This document shows positions 58,534-64,000 of a DNA stretch of 64,000 bases, in pieces. Location: the NCBI GenBank assembly GCA_033060915.1, contig CM065378.1, forward strand, positions 16,063,501 through 16,127,500. The letters run 5' to 3'. The position numbers and the translations under genes are program-made. A model generated the notes under the pieces. The model saw only the letters and a program-made list of their open reading frames with translations, was not told the DNA's origin and did not search any database. The DNA is from Euryodendron excelsum (lineage: Eukaryota; Streptophyta; Magnoliopsida; Ericales; Pentaphylacaceae). Within the stretch, counting starts at the first letter, position 1, and each line of letters starts with the position of its first letter.

Positions 58534-58549
58534 GCGAAAAAGATTTGTT

Positions 58550-59824
58550 TATGCGAGTGACTGGTTTCTTTATGAGAGACTGCCTTAAATAGTATTTTCT
58601 AAAAAGGTCGATCTTGAACTATGTAACAACTAACTGCTCACTATAAGCCTCCCGGTATCTTCTTGCATACGCACGTAGCCCCTCGTCATCCCTCTTTTGC
58701 AAAGTCAGCAAGTAGTCGATCTCCTTGGACTGTTTGCTGTTTGCTATGAAACGGTTTGTGAATAACTCAGCAAATTGTTTCCAACTTGATACTGATCTGG
58801 ACTGCAACTTGTCGAACCATCATAAAGCTACTTCCCCCAGGCTTAAGGGAAAAATTCGGCACATGAGTGAATCATCATAGCTCTATAGTGCCATCATCTG
58901 CTCATAGTGACAAACATGGGTAATAGGATTCGACTTCCCATCATAAGGCATAAACTTTGGTAGGGCAAATTTCCTAGGAGATCGCCATGCATCTATCTCT
59001 TCTATGAAGAGGGTGGAAGCAATCTAGTCTAAGGCTCTTTTTGGTGCTTATCTCGGTTGTCGAGCCGATCCTTTAGCCACTTGTCCCAATCTTGTTGCTC
59101 TAGCTGGGCCTTTACCGGGTCCCTTATTGGCAACTGATTCCTCCAAGGCTGCCGATCTTCTAGTCATTCCATATAGTGCCCTGATTGTATGGCTCCCTGT
59201 GGCATGTGCAGCCAGAGGGCTCATATTTCTCAAATCCGGTCTCCTGTTGTGCTGCTGTTCTAGTGACCTCTCAGGTACTTGCACGTCTCGTCGGGCAATT
59301 ACCTCCCTCATTGCTTCAACTGTCTCCCTGAGGTAGACAATCTCTTCGTCCCATTGGCGAATCTCCTGCTTAGTTGTTCGAAGTGACAAGTTATTAGGGA
59401 TTCTGCCACTGGATGGTGACGGATTTAGACTCCTTCAAAGGCACTCCGATGATTAAGTTAGCAAGCTTAACCACGATAAATCGAATAAAAATATTGAAGA
59501 GTTAGAACTCAAGTGAACGTACCTTACACCTTAATGGTATGGGGTATTTATAGTGCTCGGAATGCCTTAGTCTCATAGGGAATTGTATTTTGTCTCTTCC
59601 TAGGAATTGATTTCCTTTGAATAACTGCTTAGTGTCCTAATCTTTTTAGGAATAGACCTGCATATGTTTCATTGACTTGATCTTCATTGGATCTGGGTTA
59701 AATTGACCACAATCGGGACTTCGCCTGGGTATTGGTTAACTTGGGCCTTTCCTAGCCCATGTCGGCAGAATGTTTTCAAACGGGCCGAGTAAAATAATTT
59801 TGGGCCTTGTTATTTTGTTTGACA
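58550..59824 (-). mobile_element. Truncated Ty3/gypsy-type element: 5' LTR and part of gag
   Basis: On the minus strand an LTR-like block starts TGTCAAACAAAATAACAAGG at 59824 and carries CTATAAATAC (TATA box, 59545-59554). A gag-like frame follows: TTKQEIRQWDEEIVYLRETV, then EAMREVIARRD (59389-59048), and SWKQFAELFTNRFIANSKQS with LRAYARRYREAY (58807-58619), a match to the retrotransposon gag domain. Stops lie between the two gag pieces. Protease, polymerase and the second LTR are absent; the element ends near 58550 at the edge of copy A. It sits exactly between the two copies of the large duplication. Confidence 0.72.
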
Positions 59825-61408
59825 GTGACCATTAACATGGATAATTACTCCAAAAGTACAAACTAACTACAAGATAGAGAAGAAAAAGAAAAAGGCCGAC
59901 ATAGAACAATATACCCACCAATTAAATGTTTAAGCCCAAGTTTGAAAACTAAACGAAGCCTGACAACGGGCCAGACCAGCCCTAGGATTCATTGCTGGAT
60001 CTAGCCCATGCGTGGCCAGTGGTTCGGTCCACCAAGTCTGATTTTTTCTTTTGAATCATTTCTGTTTGTGTACTAAACAACGTACGAAAATAATTAACAT
60101 TTCTAGCTAGGAAAAGGCAATAGAGTCTATCAAGCATGATAACTCACTTTTTCTTTGTTTTTTTTGAGTTTATTGAAAAGAATTACAAAGAGGGTTAAAG
60201 CCAAAAAAAAAAATTTGGCTAACTGAGCTAGCCTCAGTTGGTTACTTTCTTCATTTCTTCATCAAATAACAAATTATTAAATAATTGGTGTTCACTGGAC
60301 GTACGTAACCGCTAAGGAACTTTATTATAATATATAATAACGATGATCACGAATAATAAAAAAGTTCCAGCAGCCCCCGTGTCAAGCATCACAATGTATA
60401 CCATTAGTTAACCTTTTTAATACTGGATTGGGGACCTCTATCTAAGCATGCATGATGCATCACATGATTTTGCATGTTACTCCTTTCTTTTCATTTAACT
60501 CACTTATAAGGTGGCTTCAAGATGCCCATCGAAGCAGCAAATCAAATAAGCATAATTTATAAATAATAAGAAGAATAATAATAACTATAACAATAATGCA
60601 AAGAGTATAAAACATTAGCAGGCTTTCACGTCAATTTTTCAAAAAAAAAAAAGGCAAAAGAAAAAATTACTCAACAAACTTAATTTGTAACAACATATAT
60701 ATGAATTCCGCATGGCATTGAAGGACAACAAATGAGTAATATTATAACGTACGTACTGGTTTCCAACCCCCTTTTGATTGTCATTATTCTTCTCTGCAGT
60801 TTTGCTTCTTAGTCACACAAATTGTCTGGGTAAGGGGACCAATTGCGCGCTAGGTCGCGAATTCACGAATTGTAGGCGAATTTCATTTTGAGCAAATGAT
60901 AATACGCCACGTGGATTTCCAGATGACAGACGCGTCACACCGAAGCACTGCCAATATTTAAACACTAGCCAAGATGTAGCAAGTCTCAAAACGAAGACCT
61001 TAAGAAAGCTTTGCCTGAACCATCTGCACAATTGTTTAACAACTCTTTTTTTTTTGTTTTTGTTTTATTGTGTATTTAGTAGTTGCAAACAACATACTGG
61101 CATATAAAAAATAAAAATATTTGAAAGTATTATATAAATATATAAATATATTATTTATCTAAATATATATACACATTTTAGAGATGCTTTCATTTTCAAT
61201 CCTTCTAACATAGGACATTTTCGCGCTTGCACTTCCGCACATGATTTATGTGACTTAGTTTTGCTTTGGTATATATGTTGTTTTGAATTTTGTTAAAAAC
61301 ACCTGCGACTGTTTAACAAAGTCAGTGGTTATTCGTCATATTAACTGAGTCCCACCTGTTTTCGTTTTGGTATATATATTATTTTGAATTTTACTAAGGA
61401 CAGCTGCA

Positions 61409-61513
61409 GTTGTCTAACACAGCTAGTAATTGTCCGTCACATCAGTTGAGTCTCACCTACAAAAACTGAAACTCAGCTAATGTGACGAACCGTCATTGAC
61501 TATGTCGAACAAT
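61409..61513. repeat. Imperfect inverted repeat (45 bp arms, 15 bp loop)
   Basis: Arms 61409-61453 and 61469-61513 are complementary at about 30 of 45 positions, best in the inner 19 (16 matches, around GTCACAT-AGTTGAGT / ACTCAGCTAATGTGAC). GCAGCTGC-like words lie just outside both arms, extending partial symmetry. It could be a foldback piece of a small element or a hairpin in a transcript. Confidence 0.6.
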
Positions 61514-61551
61514 TGCGTTGGACAGCTGCAACTGTGTATAGCATCTCTCGT

Positions 61552-61655
61552 GTTGTTTTAAATACTCACTCAATACATGCAATGGCTCTCCCTAGCTCCC
61601 ATAGTTTTAAATACTCACTCAATACATACAATGGCTCTCCCCATCTAGCTCCCAT
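61552..61655. repeat. Tandem duplication of about 54 bp
   Basis: GTTTTAAATACTCACTCAAT then ACATGCAATGGCTCTCCC-TAGCTCCCATA is followed by a second copy with few differences (ACATACAATGGCTCTCCCCA-TAGCTCCCATA). Local duplication within the copy B-specific sequence. Confidence 0.85.
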
Positions 61656-62402
61656 AGTTAGTCAGTTAGTTCCATTTACTTACTTTCGTCACCCTTGCGT
61701 GCCTTTTGCTGACTAGCATACAATTAATCAACCATACATTTCCACTTAATTATATTAATCCCTGACCCTCTGACCTCTGAGCAAGTAGGACGTAGTATAT
61801 AGGAAAATTAACATAGGCATCTATGCATATCTCTCTCTCTCTCTCTCGGAAAATTAACATAGGCATCTATGCATATCTCTCTCTCTCTCTATTGTTGAGT
61901 GTGTGAACATGCTTACAGTGCTGTGATAGGATTTACTCCTGCACATGGGCATATGATCACGGAGATTTCTAAATTATGCCTGCAGGCCTGACAAGACAAG
62001 TGAGGTGAGTTATTTTTAGCTAGGCTTCTCATGAGATCCTCACCGCACAAATGTTCTAAAATCATGATCATGATCCTTCCCGATTCCGTCTGTAAACAAC
62101 TTTCACCTTTCTTGAACCCAAGTCCTCTCCTGAACAGATGTTCCAACGTAATTAAGCAAGTGAACCTCCATATAAAGTACTAGAGGAAATGCAAATGCTA
62201 TGTGGATATATATATATATGTGTGTGTGTTAGATATAAAAATATGTATATATATTACCTTTCTCTACCCTTCAACAATAGTAACAACAATCAATCAACAT
62301 TCAATTTTACACATTTTTGTTTGAAATTTATACTCTTTATCTTGAATTTTTGGGGCATTTAGGTCTGCCAACTCATTTGAAGAATTAGACTTCGCAAAAA
62401 AG

Positions 62403-64000
62403 GTTGTTTATCAACCGGATGAAGGTAATAACATGTTGTAATTTTGTATTAAAATTTTGCATTTCTTGTGAATTTTGATGTCAATAGTGTGTATATATGA
62501 GATTTATAGTTAAGGTGCGCACAAATTAACTCGAACATTTGGTTATAAAAATAAAAAAAATGTCTTAATCGAGATTGTTGCAGGGCATCAAAGGTGCTGG
62601 TTGGAAATTGCCAAAAACTATTCGATCAACATGTAATTGTTTGGGTGCTTATTGCAACAACTACTTTGTTAATATGATTTCATGATCAGTATGTTATTCT
62701 ATTTTTCTTATTGTGTTTTTTTTTTTTCTCTTTGTTTTTTTTGGATGGGCTCTCTGTGGTTGGCTGCTAAAAGATTTGACTCGGGTCACTCAGCAATCAA
62801 CCCAATTTTTATTACCTATTCATGTATAAATCTTATAGGCACCAATCTCAATTTTTGGCCCTCGTGCTCAAGCAGTCAATTATGTTAAGTAGTTCAATCA
62901 AAGGAGAAATTAATGAAACAAGAAAGGTGAGGGCAAATGCATCTCTTCCTGTCTATTTAATTTTTCCTTCTAGATGTGGAAGTTTCCATCCCTCTAGTAT
63001 AAATTTTCAATACAACCATCACACAAATAACTGTCTTCACTACTTGTTAAGTGAGGACTCAATTTACTATAATATACATTTTAATATGAAAAATATTATA
63101 TATAATTTTATTTTTCAATTCTTTTTTTTACTCCTATAAACAAGTGAATGAGTTCTACATGAATATATTAATGTGAGTCTTACGGCCTTGTATCTAGGAG
63201 TGAGAAAAGAGAATTTTATACAAAATTACTCTTCTAATCTTTTAGTAACATTTCGAATTTGCAAGACAATTAATTGTTAGTGTTCTATGGTGATTCAAGT
63301 TAATGGTAGATTCCTACCTTTTTAAGTACCATAAAACACATGTACATCCAAGGACACACCCTTCTCCACATAAACTCCCTATATATATATCTAACTCCTA
63401 ACGAAAAAGAATAATTGATTAATTTGTAACACCAACTAGGTTGGTGTTACAATGACAAAATAGAGTCCCTTTCTTGATGTTGGGGTTGCACATATATTAT
63501 GGTGATTCTGACAGCTGCAAATACTAGAGAACCAAGAGCAACTGCAGATATCAGTGACAAAACGAAACTAAGACTAATTCAGATATCAGTGATATACATC
63601 CTGGCCACAAGCTTCCACTTCCCCAATTAAACTAAGACTACGCTGGCTGTAAAGAAACAACAGCTAGCATATATCGTGCATGGATGATAGAGGATTATAA
63701 TTTATTCGTATTGTAGATGTGGTGCTTTCGTTGATAATTCAGCTTCATTTTACAGAAGACAACTTCAACCTCTCTTAGATTCCATCCGATAAAATTCCTG
63801 TAACATAATCCAGTTGATATCTCTAGCCATACAAATTGCACTGGGTGGAATTCCTAGCAGTACCGAAAATCGATCCACATTCCCTCCTCCATACCCACTG
63901 GCCACTACCCAGTCCAGAGAGAAGGCACGAAGAAAACATAAGAAATAAAAAAATAAAAAAATTCACCCTAGCTAACACTACAAAACACAATTTAGCAAAC
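62403..64000. other. Intergenic stretch to the window end
   Basis: No gene is supported. An AT-rich segment at 63020-63180 and short frames without family resemblance are all I see. A gene running out of the window cannot be excluded, but no exon is recognisable at the edge. Confidence 0.35.

Larger units (their letters stand above)
60661..61700. repeat. Sequence unique to copy B, with tandem and inverted repeats
   Basis: Contents: a perfect CCACGTGG palindrome (G-box core, 60907-60914); two tandem units of about 100 bp at about 61263-61460, both with TTTTGGTATATAT, TTTTGAATTTT, AACTGAGTCC/AGTTGAGTCT and CACCT; an inverted copy of part of the second unit at 61469-61513; and a duplicated TTTTAAATACTCACTCAATA block at about 61556 and 61609. 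No gene is recognised; the minus-strand frame 61031-60813 has no family match. It is either an insertion into copy B or sequence deleted from copy A; no flanking duplication was found. Confidence 0.65.
59838..62402. repeat. Copy B of the large direct duplication, with about 1 kb extra sequence
   Basis: Copy B follows copy A collinearly: 59838-60660 matches 57063-57888 and about 61701-62402 matches 57897-58533. The extra part 60661-61700 has no counterpart in copy A. Duplicated pieces inside copy B include GGAAAATTAACATAGGCATC followed by TATGCATATCTCTCTC, present twice at about 61802-61890 but once in a diverged form in copy A. After 62402 the two copies lose similarity. Confidence 0.85.

Noticed and set aside
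1..64000. CRISPR arrays, bacterial operons, organellar inserts, rRNA genes
   Set aside because: None was seen. The repeats present are tandem duplications, microsatellites and TE ends typical of a plant nuclear genome.

Overview
The window looks like nuclear DNA of a flowering plant, probably a eudicot. It is AT-rich, its genes are widely spaced and split by GT-AG introns, it is full of plant-type transposable element debris, and its three recognisable protein genes belong to plant families. I cannot name the species from the sequence.

Only three host genes can be supported. (1) Minus strand, 13291-15010: a receptor-like protein kinase of the At1g33260/At4g10390 type. Its kinase domain is intact across a 108 bp intron, but the short ectodomain changes reading frame just before the membrane segment. 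(2) Plus strand, 27559-29418: a three-exon, 540-residue DUF604 (fringe-like, GT31-related) putative glycosyltransferase, a type II membrane protein with a DDD motif. (3) Plus strand, 50506-55583: a three-exon, 847-residue GT-2-type trihelix transcription factor, most like GTL1, with two trihelix domains, a central charged helix and an acidic tail. Its putative leader carries a 25-codon upstream ORF.

The rest is mostly transposable elements in several age layers. At 3.1-3.6 kb is a foldback element with 9 bp target-site duplications. From 23.6 to 27.1 kb lies a 3.5 kb element with Mutator-like inverted ends and an exact 9 bp target-site duplication; it holds smaller elements and ends about 200 bp before the DUF604 TATA box. 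From 31.2 to 40.4 kb a decayed LINE on the minus strand (ORF1, endonuclease, reverse transcriptase, RNase-H-like tail) has been broken by a truncated Ty1/copia element, a 975 bp solo LTR with perfect 5 bp duplications, a hAT-type MITE, and a plus-strand LINE piece that itself contains a TIR element containing a further hAT-type MITE. Another LINE piece lies near 45.5 kb. LTR-like sequence is seen near 18.5-20.3 kb and 24-25.8 kb.

From 57.06 to 62.4 kb a non-coding segment occurs twice in direct orientation. A truncated gypsy-type element sits between the copies, and about 1 kb of extra sequence in the second copy contains tandem and inverted repeats. This is the most unusual non-coding structure in the window.

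The three genes share no obvious pathway and sit 12-21 kb apart. I found no CRISPR array, operon, organellar insert, rRNA or convincing tRNA gene, and no clear candidate for a wholly new biological system. Motif and structure calls were made by eye; no alignments or database searches were run.
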